Assembly: GCF_030503875.2 (NCBI RefSeq) | Contig: NZ_CP129968.2 | Span: 62,001-126,000 of the forward strand | Reading direction: 5' to 3' | Source: Marivirga arenosa | GTDB lineage: Bacteria; Bacteroidota; Bacteroidia; Cytophagales; Cyclobacteriaceae | Length of the DNA stretch: 64,000 nt | Shown here: piece by piece, positions 17,498-27,024 of the stretch | How the letters are laid out: each line of letters opens with the position of its first letter | Numbering within the stretch: position 1 is the stretch's first letter | Translations under genes and position numbers: made by a program | The notes under the pieces: generated by a model | Told to the model about the DNA's origin: nothing | Database searches by the model: none | What the model saw: only the letters and a program-made list of their open reading frames with translations

Positions 17498-18106
17498 TTA
17501 TTTACCTTTTACATCTTTAATTTTATCTCCATTGATTTCTACTTTCAATATGAATAAATCAAAATCCTCATCTATTGGTAAAAATTTATATACTAATTTC
17601 TCACCTGTTTTTCTTGCTATATCTATTAAACCTAGTCCTGCTCCTCCTTTATTAGAAAGCTTACCATGCTTAATTTGTTGCATATACATTTTCTTAAGCT
17701 CATCAGCGCTAGCTGCATTTACTTCATCGATTGCGCTTCTTAAGTCTTCTACTTTATTTCTCGCAACCTTATTACTTGTGATTACATAGTAAATGTCTTC
17801 TTTATTACCGATGACGAACAATCCATTACCGATCTGAGCATCTGTAATTTCATCAGAGTGTTTATTCATGTTTTGAAGCGTTTCAACCATTACATGATAT
17901 ACTCTCTTTTTCACATATCTATCTTCTTTTTTACGCTCCATGTCCGACTCAGCCATGGAAGTAAACATCTTTGTAATTTCGTGATTAAATTCTCCTAAAT
18001 AGACTAAGGAAATCCCGTTTCCTTGCATTTCAGAAAAAAGACTAAGTACCGATTTGATGAAATTTACGTTTAAATCCATCTTATTTTCATTTATGTTCTC
18101 TATCAT
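17498..18106 (-). CDS. SiaB family protein kinase (DUF6272-type)
   Basis: From the ATG at 18106 the protein has 202 residues; a TTG one codon upstream is an unlikely start. It is a histidine-kinase-like ATPase fold with an N-box-like ETLQNMNKHSDE segment (about 90-101) and a G box GGAGLGLIDIARK near residues 160-172. These match the SiaB family. In Pseudomonas, SiaB phosphorylates the SiaC partner-switch protein, opposed by the SiaA phosphatase, controlling biofilm and cyclic-di-GMP synthesis. No SiaC (DUF1987) or SiaA-like gene is adjacent, so the partner is unknown. The gene is flanked by its own terminator and a 74-base gap to the outer-membrane protein gene. Confidence 0.7.
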   Translation of the reverse strand: MIENINENKMDLNVNFIKSVLSLFSEMQGNGISLVYLGEFNHEITKMFTSMAESDMERKKEDRYVKKRVYHVMVETLQNMNKHSDEITDAQIGNGLFVIGNKEDIYYVITSNKVARNKVEDLRSAIDEVNAASADELKKMYMQQIKHGKLSNKGGAGLGLIDIARKTGEKLVYKFLPIDEDFDLFILKVEINGDKIKDVKGK

Positions 18107-18180
18107 CAATAACTAGATTTTTATTTCTACTTTTTACAAATATGTGAACTTTTTACAAATTAGGATATTTTTTTGAAAAA

Positions 18181-19620
18181 TCAGTCAATTCCTAAATCAA
18201 TTGTTTCAATTGTATCTTTACTATTCTTTTTACCTTTTGATTTCCCCTTTGAAACATTACCAAAAGTATGATTTATTCCAAATCTAAAATCAACCACCCT
18301 CCCTTTTACAGGATTTATAATGGAAGCCAAATCATTTGTAGCCAATACAACTTGAAATGGAATTAGGTTCAGAGTTATGCCAGTTCCGAAATTATTAATT
18401 CTTCCATTCATTGCTGTAGCTGAAAAAGCAAAATTAAAGAATGTTCCGGCCTGGAAATTATACATTGCGGTTAACGCTGGAATCAATGCACCTCGATACA
18501 ATTCTGAATATAGAATAGCAGATGCAGTTTGTCTTCTGGTTATTTCGTATGATGCTCCAGCATAAAGTCTACCTGTTAATGAGGTAGAAAAAGCCTCTCC
18601 TGTTGTTTCAGCAATTTCCAAATCGTTTACAACACTGTCAAAATCATCCACTACCGAAATACTATTCCCGTTAATTAAATCAACCACATCAACTCCACTA
18701 AATCTGTAGTTAAAAGCGGGTACGGTTTGCTGATTTGTATAACTATCATTCCACCTAATGAATCCCAAATCATTCAAACTGGCGAAAAAGTTAATTTTTT
18801 CATTAAACTCATAAGTAGCTCCTAAATCCAATCCGAATCCTCTGTTTGATAATGCGGAGGAACGAATGTCTTCTGAAGTACTTTGATCATTAAATAATGC
18901 ACCTGCAACACCTGCCGTTCTAATGTCAAATTCATTTATATTCATTGAAATAGAATCCCCTCTGAATTCTTCATTGCCATATGTCTGCAACTGAGCATCA
19001 AACGAATTGATATCCGCATAAGCATGCCCTAATAATAACTTCAGTCGAGCACCAACCGTCATTTTACCTGCTAAAATTTCACGACCATGGCTTATTCCTA
19101 TTTCAGTAAAGCCTACTATTTTAGTATTAAATCTATTTAAATCTAATAAACCATCTTCTAATTGATCACTAGCATTTCCTAAAACAGCAAATTGAAAAAA
19201 TTCTTCTGGAATACTTACACGAGAGATTGCTCTAGTGTTGATACTAAAAGCTGTATAACTTGCAAGACCTCGAATACCTAAGTGAAGCACATTAACCGTA
19301 TTATTGACACTGATACGATTATTTCTTCTTAATCTATTTAAAATTCTTTCTGTATCAATATTCCCTTCTGCATCAGTAGAAGTTAACAAATCAAGATTTG
19401 TGAAATTTTGCCCTAAATTGAGGTGAAATCCTGATAAGCCTGGTAAGCCAAATGAGAACTTATAATCTGGTAAAACAGCCGGGTTTAAGTTATTGGCTTG
19501 CGGTAATGTTTTATTTAATCCATAAGAGATCATATCAGATTGGGCGAATACACTACCACTAGTAATCAGCAGCACAATCAGAATTATATATTGTAAATTT
19601 CTTTTCATAATAGTAGTCAT
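18181..19620 (-). CDS. DUF5723-type outer-membrane beta-barrel protein
   Basis: The 479-residue protein has a signal peptide ending FAQ at about residue 27 and a body of alternating beta strands. There are repeated aromatic girdle residues and an N-terminal SYGLNKTLPQANNLNPA motif, which is typical of Bacteroidota DUF5723 proteins. A late GITLNLIPFQVVLATND strand and RVVDFRFGINHTFGN near the end look like closing barrel strands; a Lys/Ser-rich tail follows. The role is unknown; porin-like or PorV-like lipid-transport roles are possible but not shown. Its ATG overlaps the upstream lipoprotein gene's stop (TAATG), so the two are coupled. A second Met at residue 5 could also be the start. Confidence 0.7.
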   Translation of the reverse strand: MTTIMKRNLQYIILIVLLITSGSVFAQSDMISYGLNKTLPQANNLNPAVLPDYKFSFGLPGLSGFHLNLGQNFTNLDLLTSTDAEGNIDTERILNRLRRNNRISVNNTVNVLHLGIRGLASYTAFSINTRAISRVSIPEEFFQFAVLGNASDQLEDGLLDLNRFNTKIVGFTEIGISHGREILAGKMTVGARLKLLLGHAYADINSFDAQLQTYGNEEFRGDSISMNINEFDIRTAGVAGALFNDQSTSEDIRSSALSNRGFGLDLGATYEFNEKINFFASLNDLGFIRWNDSYTNQQTVPAFNYRFSGVDVVDLINGNSISVVDDFDSVVNDLEIAETTGEAFSTSLTGRLYAGASYEITRRQTASAILYSELYRGALIPALTAMYNFQAGTFFNFAFSATAMNGRINNFGTGITLNLIPFQVVLATNDLASIINPVKGRVVDFRFGINHTFGNVSKGKSKGKKNSKDTIETIDLGID

Positions 19621-21182
19621 TATAGATTTACATTATATTTAGCTTGAACAGCCAAATTGAATTGAACAGCCGCATCAGCGGTAATTCTTTCTATTGTTGT
19701 TCCGTTATTAGTAGTTGAAATCGTAGCTTTAATCCCGATTCTTCTTACATCTGCTAAGCCTTCAAGATTATCCTCTAATCTTATAAGATCACTTAAAGTC
19801 TCTGGTTGAGATGGGCTACCCCCACCTAAAAACTTACCATCAAATAAAGTTCTTACGAAACTACTGTCTTCTCTTAATAAATCTGCCCTAAAATTAAGAT
19901 CGATTGGCAATGAGTTTTCTGAAGTAAACTTGAATAATGCATAGTCCAAATCCTGAAGATCAACCCCATCTAATTCAACTGTTTCATTTATTTCTAAACC
20001 ACTTAGACTTAACTCTAGAGGAAGCTCAATCTCATAGCCTGCTTGAATGTAACTGTCTTTAGTGACGAAATTATCCGCAACATTTTCGGGGTCAATTAAA
20101 CCACTAATTTGAAGTGAAACAGAATCAGGAACGTTATTGACTAAGTCTTTAAAAGCCTGATCAAAATTTGTTTCTGATTGTACTATTTCACCTTCTGGTG
20201 CAGATAGTAGTTCGATAGTATTGTCAATTGGCTCAACTGTTTGAGCTCCATTTTTAAAGGATAAGAAATTATCAATTTGAAACCTTACTGGTAATCCCAT
20301 TGAATTTGTCAAAATTAAAGAGAACTTGGGGTCTTCAAAGAAATAATCTATGTTGTCAGCAAAGTCCACTCCACTAAAGAAATCTGTACTGATTGTATTT
20401 AAGTCTGTCACAATATTTTGTGTGTTCAAATCACCATATATTGCATTGAATATAATATCCCGTACTTGTAAATTTAACAAAATTGAATTTTCCCCAAATG
20501 TCAAGTCTTGATCCACTCTACTAATCGTAATATCAAAATTGAATGCTAATTGAGATTGACTTGCATCTTGATCAAAAATAAATTCTACACTTCCGAATTG
20601 ATCTGATTGTTGGTCGGTTCCTACAGGGTTTCCACCTATGTTATATCCAAAAACATGTTGATAATCAAATAATCGAATATTCGTAGGTGCATCTAATGAA
20701 AAGGCCATGTCTACATTAGCTGGAAAATCTTCAGTAACATCAGCACTAACGGTACCTTCATCAATGAGTAATCTGTCATAATCGCCCGCTAAAGGATTAT
20801 TTACATTTACACTTCTTGAAATTGAAACGCTTCCATTCTGATTAAATTCATTAATCTCATTTGGCGTTAGAATGATTGGCGGTACATTTATGTCTCTATC
20901 TGGAACTGAATAGTACTCGGTAGCCGACTGACTAAACAAACTGTCATCTGCTAGAGTAAAAACAATTGTATTTTCTGAATTTGTTGTATAGTCTATATTA
21001 GCCGCATTAGTTTCCAAGATTTCACTTAAAGTAAAGCGAGAATCAACTAATGGAACACCTAATTCAGGACTCCACTTTATACTGCCTAGTTCCAATTCAC
21101 TCAATTCCGAGTAACAACCTCCTATCGTAAAGGAAATTAGTAGAACGAAATAGAACAATGGTTTTCTTATCATTCGATTCAT
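19620..21182 (-). CDS. Large lipoprotein of unknown function
   Basis: The 520-residue protein starts with a lipoprotein signal (lipobox IGGC at about residue 23). The mature part is acidic, rich in Asp, Asn, Ser and Thr, and predicted to be largely beta, with ELGVPLVDSRFTLSEIL soon after the anchor. I do not recognise a named domain, although such proteins often sit next to DUF5723 barrel genes in Bacteroidota. The stop is shared with the ATG of the barrel gene, so a barrel-lipoprotein complex at the outer membrane is a reasonable inference. A candidate -7 box lies 17 bases upstream of the ATG. Confidence 0.6.
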   Translation of the reverse strand: MNRMIRKPLFYFVLLISFTIGGCYSELSELELGSIKWSPELGVPLVDSRFTLSEILETNAANIDYTTNSENTIVFTLADDSLFSQSATEYYSVPDRDINVPPIILTPNEINEFNQNGSVSISRSVNVNNPLAGDYDRLLIDEGTVSADVTEDFPANVDMAFSLDAPTNIRLFDYQHVFGYNIGGNPVGTDQQSDQFGSVEFIFDQDASQSQLAFNFDITISRVDQDLTFGENSILLNLQVRDIIFNAIYGDLNTQNIVTDLNTISTDFFSGVDFADNIDYFFEDPKFSLILTNSMGLPVRFQIDNFLSFKNGAQTVEPIDNTIELLSAPEGEIVQSETNFDQAFKDLVNNVPDSVSLQISGLIDPENVADNFVTKDSYIQAGYEIELPLELSLSGLEINETVELDGVDLQDLDYALFKFTSENSLPIDLNFRADLLREDSSFVRTLFDGKFLGGGSPSQPETLSDLIRLEDNLEGLADVRRIGIKATISTTNNGTTIERITADAAVQFNLAVQAKYNVNL

Positions 21183-21199
21183 ATCTATTAAATTTATTC

Positions 21200-21207
21200 C
21201 AAATCTA
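21200..21207 (-). promoter_or_regulatory. Candidate -7 box for the lipoprotein/barrel operon
   Basis: TAGATTTG on the minus strand matches TAnnTTTG, 17 bases upstream of the ATG at 21182. A -33 element is not clear. Confidence 0.4.
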
Positions 21208-21250
21208 TCGAAAATTGAAGGATATTTATAAATTATAGAAATAAAAATAT

Positions 21251-21802
21251 ATGGAAAAGCAGTTGTATTTTATTGGAATCTGCCCTCCTCATCCATTAGA
21301 ACAGGATATTCATAGGATAAAAGAGGAGTTTTATCAAAAATATGGTATTAAAGGTGCTTTTCGATCAAAAGCCCATATTACGCTGCAAATGCCTTTTCAT
21401 TTAGCTGATAAAAAGGTAACTCCTCTAATTAAAGAATTGGAAGAAACACTCCATTTTCAGAAGAACTTTTTAGTAGAAATACGAAATTTCAATGTCTTTG
21501 AACCCAGAGTAATATATATTGATGTTATGAGAAACAAAAAGCTAGAGGCTTTACAGCAGATGATCGAAAAATTTATGAAACAATATCAAGTGTTTAATGG
21601 CACACATAAAAACAGAGGTTTTAATCCTCATATAACAATAGCTTTTCGAGATTTAAAAAAGCCTACCTTCTATAAAATATGGAATGAAGTGAAAGATCGA
21701 AAATTTCAGGAGTCATTTGAGGTAGATTCAATAACTGTTTTCAAGCATAATGGCAATGATTGGGATAATTATAAAGAATTGAAATTTGGTAATGCTGAAT
21801 AA
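21251..21802 (+). CDS. 2H phosphoesterase superfamily protein (2'-5' RNA ligase-like)
   Basis: The 183-residue cytoplasmic protein has the two HxT motifs that define the 2H superfamily: H42-I-T44 (AHITLQMPF) and H127-I-T129 (NPHITIAF). The length and spacing fit the LigT/CPDase-like branch, which acts on 2',3'-cyclic phosphates or 2'-5' RNA linkages. The true substrate of the bacterial Bacteroidota members is not known. It starts at an ATG 68 bases from the divergent lipoprotein gene and is followed after 57 bases by a helix-hairpin-helix protein gene. Confidence 0.8.
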   Translation: MEKQLYFIGICPPHPLEQDIHRIKEEFYQKYGIKGAFRSKAHITLQMPFHLADKKVTPLIKELEETLHFQKNFLVEIRNFNVFEPRVIYIDVMRNKKLEALQQMIEKFMKQYQVFNGTHKNRGFNPHITIAFRDLKKPTFYKIWNEVKDRKFQESFEVDSITVFKHNGNDWDNYKELKFGNAE

Positions 21803-21859
21803 TTGCAGTTTAGATTGAACTTTTTAACTTTAAAAATCAACCATCCTTTAGAAGTCTAA

Positions 21860-22792
21860 ATGAATAAAATATACATCTGGTTCCGTAACTTTTTTGGCTT
21901 TTCCAGATCAGAAAGTAATGGATTTGTTCTTTTGCTTTTCATCATGATCCTGATTATTTGCATTCCATTTATTACCAAATCCATTTTTTTGAAATACAAC
22001 CCGCCAATTCAATCTAAAGCTGACAAAGCCGCATTAGATAGTCTTATTGTTGAAATTGAAAAAAGAATAGTTAAGCAAAAGGAAGAAGAAAATAATTTCA
22101 AGACTTTCAATTTAAACACCTCAACTGCTGATGAAATAGTTGAAGCTGGTTTGCCAAATTATTTGGCAGAAAGAATAGTAAACTATAGGGGAAAAGTAGC
22201 GCCATTCAGTGAAAAAACTGACTTATTGAAAATTTATGGAATTGATAGTGCTTATTATTTAAGATTATCTTCCTTCATTAAGGTTACAAAAAGCGAGAAC
22301 TCAATAAGTGAATTTAATATTTCTGAGAATATAGAAATCAAATCTTCAACCTATGGAAAAGCAAACTTTAAAGATAAAAGAGAAATAATTAAGCCTTTCG
22401 ATATTAATAAGGCGGACGCTAGTCAACTACAAAAAATATATGGAATTGGACCTAGTTATTCAGAAAGAATTATTAAATACAGAAATCTATTAGGTGGTTT
22501 TTCTTCCTTAAATCAATTAAAAGAAGTTTATGGTCTTAAAAAAGAAAGTATAGATTCAATTAAAGCATATTCTTTTGTTGAAAATAATTCACAATTAAAA
22601 AAATATCCTATCAACCTTATATCTGCTGATAGTTTGGTTAAGCATCCCTATATTCGCTACAAAGACGCCAACCTCCTTATTAATTATCGAAATCAGCATG
22701 GATATTATACATCTGAAAATGACCTATATAAAATAATTGCTTTAGATAGCAGTTGGATTAAGAAGGTTATCCCTTATTTATCATTTCAATAA
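21860..22792 (+). CDS. Membrane-anchored ComEA-like helix-hairpin-helix protein
   Basis: The 310-residue protein has one N-terminal membrane helix (about 20-42) and three ComEA-like helix-hairpin-helix units: FNLNTSTADEIVEAGLPNYL near residue 83, FDINKADASQLQKIYGIGPS near 178 and a more diverged one near 255 (LISADSLVKHPYIRYKDANL). ComEA proteins bind double-stranded DNA outside the inner membrane during uptake; other HhH anchors bind DNA non-specifically. Triple-repeat versions with an N-terminal anchor are common in Bacteroidota, where a competence role has not been proven. No comEC or comF is adjacent. The following gene is the large SF1 helicase, after a 66-base gap. Confidence 0.78.
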   Translation: MNKIYIWFRNFFGFSRSESNGFVLLLFIMILIICIPFITKSIFLKYNPPIQSKADKAALDSLIVEIEKRIVKQKEEENNFKTFNLNTSTADEIVEAGLPNYLAERIVNYRGKVAPFSEKTDLLKIYGIDSAYYLRLSSFIKVTKSENSISEFNISENIEIKSSTYGKANFKDKREIIKPFDINKADASQLQKIYGIGPSYSERIIKYRNLLGGFSSLNQLKEVYGLKKESIDSIKAYSFVENNSQLKKYPINLISADSLVKHPYIRYKDANLLINYRNQHGYYTSENDLYKIIALDSSWIKKVIPYLSFQ

Positions 22793-22858
22793 GCAAAAAA
22801 CAAAGATTTCAAATACGCTAATAATTTATTAAATTGATTCCTTGCTAATTATTTTTTT

Positions 22859-25800
22859 ATGCACGACATACTAAGGTACTATTTAAAACGTCTGACAAAT
22901 CTTTCTGGTAGTAATCGTTCCTTATTACTGCTTCGTTTAATCTCAGATCAGACCTTAGATTTACATGATTTTGACTTTTTACTAAATAAAAGTTCGTTTT
23001 CGCTAATTGAAGATTTAATAGCCAGAAAAAAGCATATCCCACTTACTGCGCTTAATGATCCTCGTCTGGAGGATAATAACATCATGAGTCATAAGCTGAA
23101 AAAGCTAAAAAGGATTGAAAAATTTATTTATGATGAAAGAGGCGCTAAAGATTTATACGTAGGATGGCCCTTTGTAAGGGGTAAATTTCAAGGAGGTACT
23201 TCTGTACGATGCCCCCTTATTTTCTTTCCCATTGAAATTAAACAAATAAAAGATCAGTGGGTAATGGAATTGAGGGAAGATGTAAATATCACTTTCAATA
23301 AGTCATTCCTATTAGCTTATGCTCATTTTCATGAAATTAAAATTAGCGATGAGCTTATTGAAAAAGTATTTGAAATTTATGATCCCGACAGTAGAGTATT
23401 CAGAACTGACCTTTATCAAATTTTTAAAGAAAGTCCTATTGAATTAAATTTTAATCAAGATAATTTTATTGATGTACTTCATTCTTTCAAAAATTTTAAA
23501 AAGACTGAATTTGAAGAGAATGAAAAAGAAGGAGAGCTCAAGCTTTACCCTGAAGCAGTATTAGGAATCTTCCCCCAAAGTGGATCTTATTTAGTACCCG
23601 ATTACACTTATTTATTAGAAAAAGAACAGCAAGTTCAGGATATAGAAGAATTCTTCTTAAGTAGAAATCCAGACAAGGAAACCGAAGATCCGAATGATTA
23701 TAAACAGCGCTATCGTTTTATAGAAAGTATTAAGGAAGAAGAAACCTTTTCTGTTTTTCCTTTGGATGCTTATCAGGAAAATGCCTTGAAAGCAGTAAAA
23801 AAAGGAAATTCTCTCGTGGTGCAAGGTCCTCCAGGAACTGGTAAATCACAGCTGATTAGTAATTTGGTGACTGATTTTATTGCTCGTGGTAAAAAAGTAC
23901 TGGTAGTATGCCAGAAAAGAGCTGCATTAGATGTGATTTACGATAGAATGAAATCAATCGACATGCAAGCTTTTGTAGCTCTAGTGCATGATTTCAAAAA
24001 TGATAGAAAAGCCATATTTGAACAAATCCAGAATCAGATTAATCGATTGGAAGAATATGAGGCAAAGAACAATGGATTAGATTCTGTACAAATTCAAAGA
24101 GAATTTCTTAAATCAAGCCGTATAATTGATCAATTAGTAGAGGAAAAGGAAGAGTATAGATTGGCTCTATTTGATGAATCTGAATGTGGAATATCAGCTA
24201 AAGAACTGTATTTAAATTGCGATTTTAATCAACCCAAAATTGGCTTTAAGCAAATCCATAGGCATTTTCACAAAAAAGAGATTCAAGACTTTGCTGAAAA
24301 GCTTGTTCATTTTCAAACTTATGTGGATGACTTTAGCAAAGATGATTTTATTTGGCAAGACAGGGTAAATTTTAAAGGTTTTGGATTACCGGATAAATCT
24401 GAAATCATTAGGCTTTTGGAGAAAATACCTATCTATTTTCAAGAGAATGCAGAAAAATCTAAAAAATTGGTAGGTTCATCCATGTCGTTAAAAGAATTCG
24501 AGGATGTAGTTGAACATAAAGATAAGCTGGAAAAACTTGAAGAGTTACTAAATATTACCTCTTATGAATATCTGTTTCATATGTTTAATTACTCCGATGA
24601 TAATACCAATGCTCTTTGGTTAAGTAATGTACAAAGAGTAATTAACGACTGTTTTAAAGACGGGGGAATTGAAAGTAGCTTGCCATCAAAAGATTTAGGA
24701 ACACTTCAAAAAGTAATACAATTAAGACGCCAATCCAGGAAAAGACCTACAAAATGGCTTCATTGGCTTTTATTCGCGAAAGAAAAATACTTCTTAAAAA
24801 AGGTTTTAGTAGCTAATCAATTAGAAGTAAATGGTGCCGGAGTGAAAGAGCTCGAAAAACGTTTAGACAATAGGCTAAATTTTGAGCATAATATGACCAA
24901 GCTAAAAAAGCAAAATTGGTTAAAAGACATTCCAGATAGTAAAAATCAAATGGAATTAAACAATTGGTTTCAAGAACAAACACAAGCCATTAAATCAAAA
25001 GAGATAATAAGTTCATTTACTAATTTCAAAGCTTTTTCTTTAATAGAAGGAAAAAGTCTTGAAGAGTTTATTGATAAAATAAAGTCTATCATAAAATTAT
25101 CAGAAGAGACAATACATGAGAAAAACACATGGAAAAAATACTTAACCCGAACTCAAATTGATCAGCTTGAGCAGGAGCGCTTACCAGAAACATATATTAA
25201 AACTTTTCAAAGGCATTTCGATGAATTGGTTCAATTTGATCAATTGTATGATGAGCTTGAAGAATATGAAAAGCAAGTAGTGAAATTGCTAAATGAAAGC
25301 GATATCACCATTGATCACAAAAATATAAAACCAATATTTCTAAATAGTATTTATTTGGAATGGTTGGATCATATAGAAACTAAATATCCAATTTTAAGAG
25401 AAGTATCTACTAGAAAATTTGATAAACAAACAGATGATTTACAATATGCAATTGAAGATAAGCTGAAACTCAGTTCTGAAATATTAAATCTTAAAGTAAG
25501 AGAAAGAACATTTGCTAATGTTGAGTATAACCGATTAAATAATCGAGTTTCATACAGAGATTTAAGCCATCAAGTCAGTAAAAAAAGGCAAATATGGCCG
25601 ATCAGAAAAGTGATTCAGGAATTTCAAGATGAACTTTTCGATTTGATACCATGCTGGATGGCAAGTCCTGAATCTGTTTCAGCCATATTCCCAATGGAAG
25701 AAATTTTTGATCTAGTAATATTTGATGAGGCTTCACAGTGTTTTGTTGAAAAAGGAATCCCTGCTATGTATAGAGGGAAACAAGTTATTGTAGCGGGAGA

Positions 25801-26881
25801 CAGCAAGCAATTAAGCCCAAATGATTTGTATAAGGTAAGATGGGAAGAGGAAGAAGTGGACCATCCTGATTTAGAAATTGATTCACTACTAGATTTAGCC
25901 AATAAATACTTAATGAATCTACAATTATCAGGACACTATAGAAGTAAATCTTTAGATTTGATTGAGTTCTCAAACAAGCATTTTTATAAAGACAGATTAA
26001 GATTATTACCTGACTTCAACTATATCAACAATGCAGATCCAGGAATTGATTATATTAAAGTAGAGGGTGTTTGGGAAAAGAATACTAATAGGGTTGAGGC
26101 TTTAAATGTAGTAGATTTAATAAAAGAATCGCTTAATAACCAACCTGAAAAGGAAATTGGAGTTGTAACCTTTAACGCAGCTCAACAAGGCCTTATCTGG
26201 GATTTAATTGAAGATCAAGTGGCCGAAGGAAAAATCACACTCCCAGACAATTTCTTTGTCAAAAATATTGAGAATGTGCAAGGTGACGAAAAAGATATCA
26301 TCATTTTCAGTACAGGTTATGCAGCTGATAAAGCTGGAAGGCTTCGTATGCAGTTTGGTAGTATAAATGCACCAAAAGGTGAAAACAGATTGAATGTAGC
26401 CATTACAAGAGCTCGTGAAAAAGTAATTATTGTAAGCAGTTTATTTCCTGACCAATTAAAGGTAGAGGATACTAAAAATAATGGTCCTAAATTACTTAAA
26501 TCTTATTTACAATATGCTTTAGAAGTATCAAAAGGAAACTTTATACCTAAGCCTAAAAGCACTGAAAATTTCAACAGTCCATGGTTTCTGAAAAATAAGG
26601 TGAAAGAAGAATTAGAAAAAACTAACAAAGCAATAGAAGCCGCAGAAGAACTTCCATTCGCTGATCTCAGCTTCAAAGATGGAAATCAGTACAGAGGACT
26701 ATTATTATCAGATGATAATTTATTTTATGATAACCCCTCAGTGAAAGACATATTCGCTTATACACCATTTTTATTATCTAAAATGAATTGGCCATACATT
26801 CAAATCAAGAGTAGAAACTTCTGGAATGATAAAGAAGAGTTGATGGAAAGGGTAACTCAGTTCGTAAAAAGGAATGAATAA
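22859..26881 (+). CDS. DUF4011-like SF1 (Upf1-type) helicase with degenerate Vsr-like C-terminus
   Basis: This 1340-residue protein has three parts. The N-terminal 200 residues resemble DUF4011: a YLKRLTNLSGSNRSLL start, then a DLYVGWPFVRG block and a CPLIFFPIEIK strand. The SF1 helicase core has Walker A GPPGTGKSQ (323-331), DEAS Walker B (956-959), GDSKQLSP (980-987), VQGDEKDIIIFST (about 1140-1152) and LNVAITRARE (about 1177-1186). A coiled-coil insert (about 390-930) separates the two halves of the core. The last 80 residues (PFADLSFKDGNQYRG ... MNWPYIQIKSRNFW) follow the outline of Vsr/MTES_1575-type nucleases, but the acidic catalytic pair looks altered. DUF4011-helicase-Vsr proteins have been reported as single-gene antiphage systems. 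A general RNA/DNA helicase role is equally open. Confidence 0.8.
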   Translation: MHDILRYYLKRLTNLSGSNRSLLLLRLISDQTLDLHDFDFLLNKSSFSLIEDLIARKKHIPLTALNDPRLEDNNIMSHKLKKLKRIEKFIYDERGAKDLYVGWPFVRGKFQGGTSVRCPLIFFPIEIKQIKDQWVMELREDVNITFNKSFLLAYAHFHEIKISDELIEKVFEIYDPDSRVFRTDLYQIFKESPIELNFNQDNFIDVLHSFKNFKKTEFEENEKEGELKLYPEAVLGIFPQSGSYLVPDYTYLLEKEQQVQDIEEFFLSRNPDKETEDPNDYKQRYRFIESIKEEETFSVFPLDAYQENALKAVKKGNSLVVQGPPGTGKSQLISNLVTDFIARGKKVLVVCQKRAALDVIYDRMKSIDMQAFVALVHDFKNDRKAIFEQIQNQINRLEEYEAKNNGLDSVQIQREFLKSSRIIDQLVEEKEEYRLALFDESECGISAKELYLNCDFNQPKIGFKQIHRHFHKKEIQDFAEKLVHFQTYVDDFSKDDFIWQDRVNFKGFGLPDKSEIIRLLEKIPIYFQENAEKSKKLVGSSMSLKEFEDVVEHKDKLEKLEELLNITSYEYLFHMFNYSDDNTNALWLSNVQRVINDCFKDGGIESSLPSKDLGTLQKVIQLRRQSRKRPTKWLHWLLFAKEKYFLKKVLVANQLEVNGAGVKELEKRLDNRLNFEHNMTKLKKQNWLKDIPDSKNQMELNNWFQEQTQAIKSKEIISSFTNFKAFSLIEGKSLEEFIDKIKSIIKLSEETIHEKNTWKKYLTRTQIDQLEQERLPETYIKTFQRHFDELVQFDQLYDELEEYEKQVVKLLNESDITIDHKNIKPIFLNSIYLEWLDHIETKYPILREVSTRKFDKQTDDLQYAIEDKLKLSSEILNLKVRERTFANVEYNRLNNRVSYRDLSHQVSKKRQIWPIRKVIQEFQDELFDLIPCWMASPESVSAIFPMEEIFDLVIFDEASQCFVEKGIPAMYRGKQVIVAGDSKQLSPNDLYKVRWEEEEVDHPDLEIDSLLDLANKYLMNLQLSGHYRSKSLDLIEFSNKHFYKDRLRLLPDFNYINNADPGIDYIKVEGVWEKNTNRVEALNVVDLIKESLNNQPEKEIGVVTFNAAQQGLIWDLIEDQVAEGKITLPDNFFVKNIENVQGDEKDIIIFSTGYAADKAGRLRMQFGSINAPKGENRLNVAITRAREKVIIVSSLFPDQLKVEDTKNNGPKLLKSYLQYALEVSKGNFIPKPKSTENFNSPWFLKNKVKEELEKTNKAIEAAEELPFADLSFKDGNQYRGLLLSDDNLFYDNPSVKDIFAYTPFLLSKMNWPYIQIKSRNFWNDKEELMERVTQFVKRNE

Positions 26882-27024
26882 GTAAGCTTATTTATTTATA
26901 CATCTTAATACCGAGCGAATAGTTTGTGTACTTCACCAATAGTAAACTACTGTGTTTAAATCAATTACAGTTGTAATTAAGTATAATTTCCACTATATTA
27001 TACTACACTAAACTATTTTCACGT

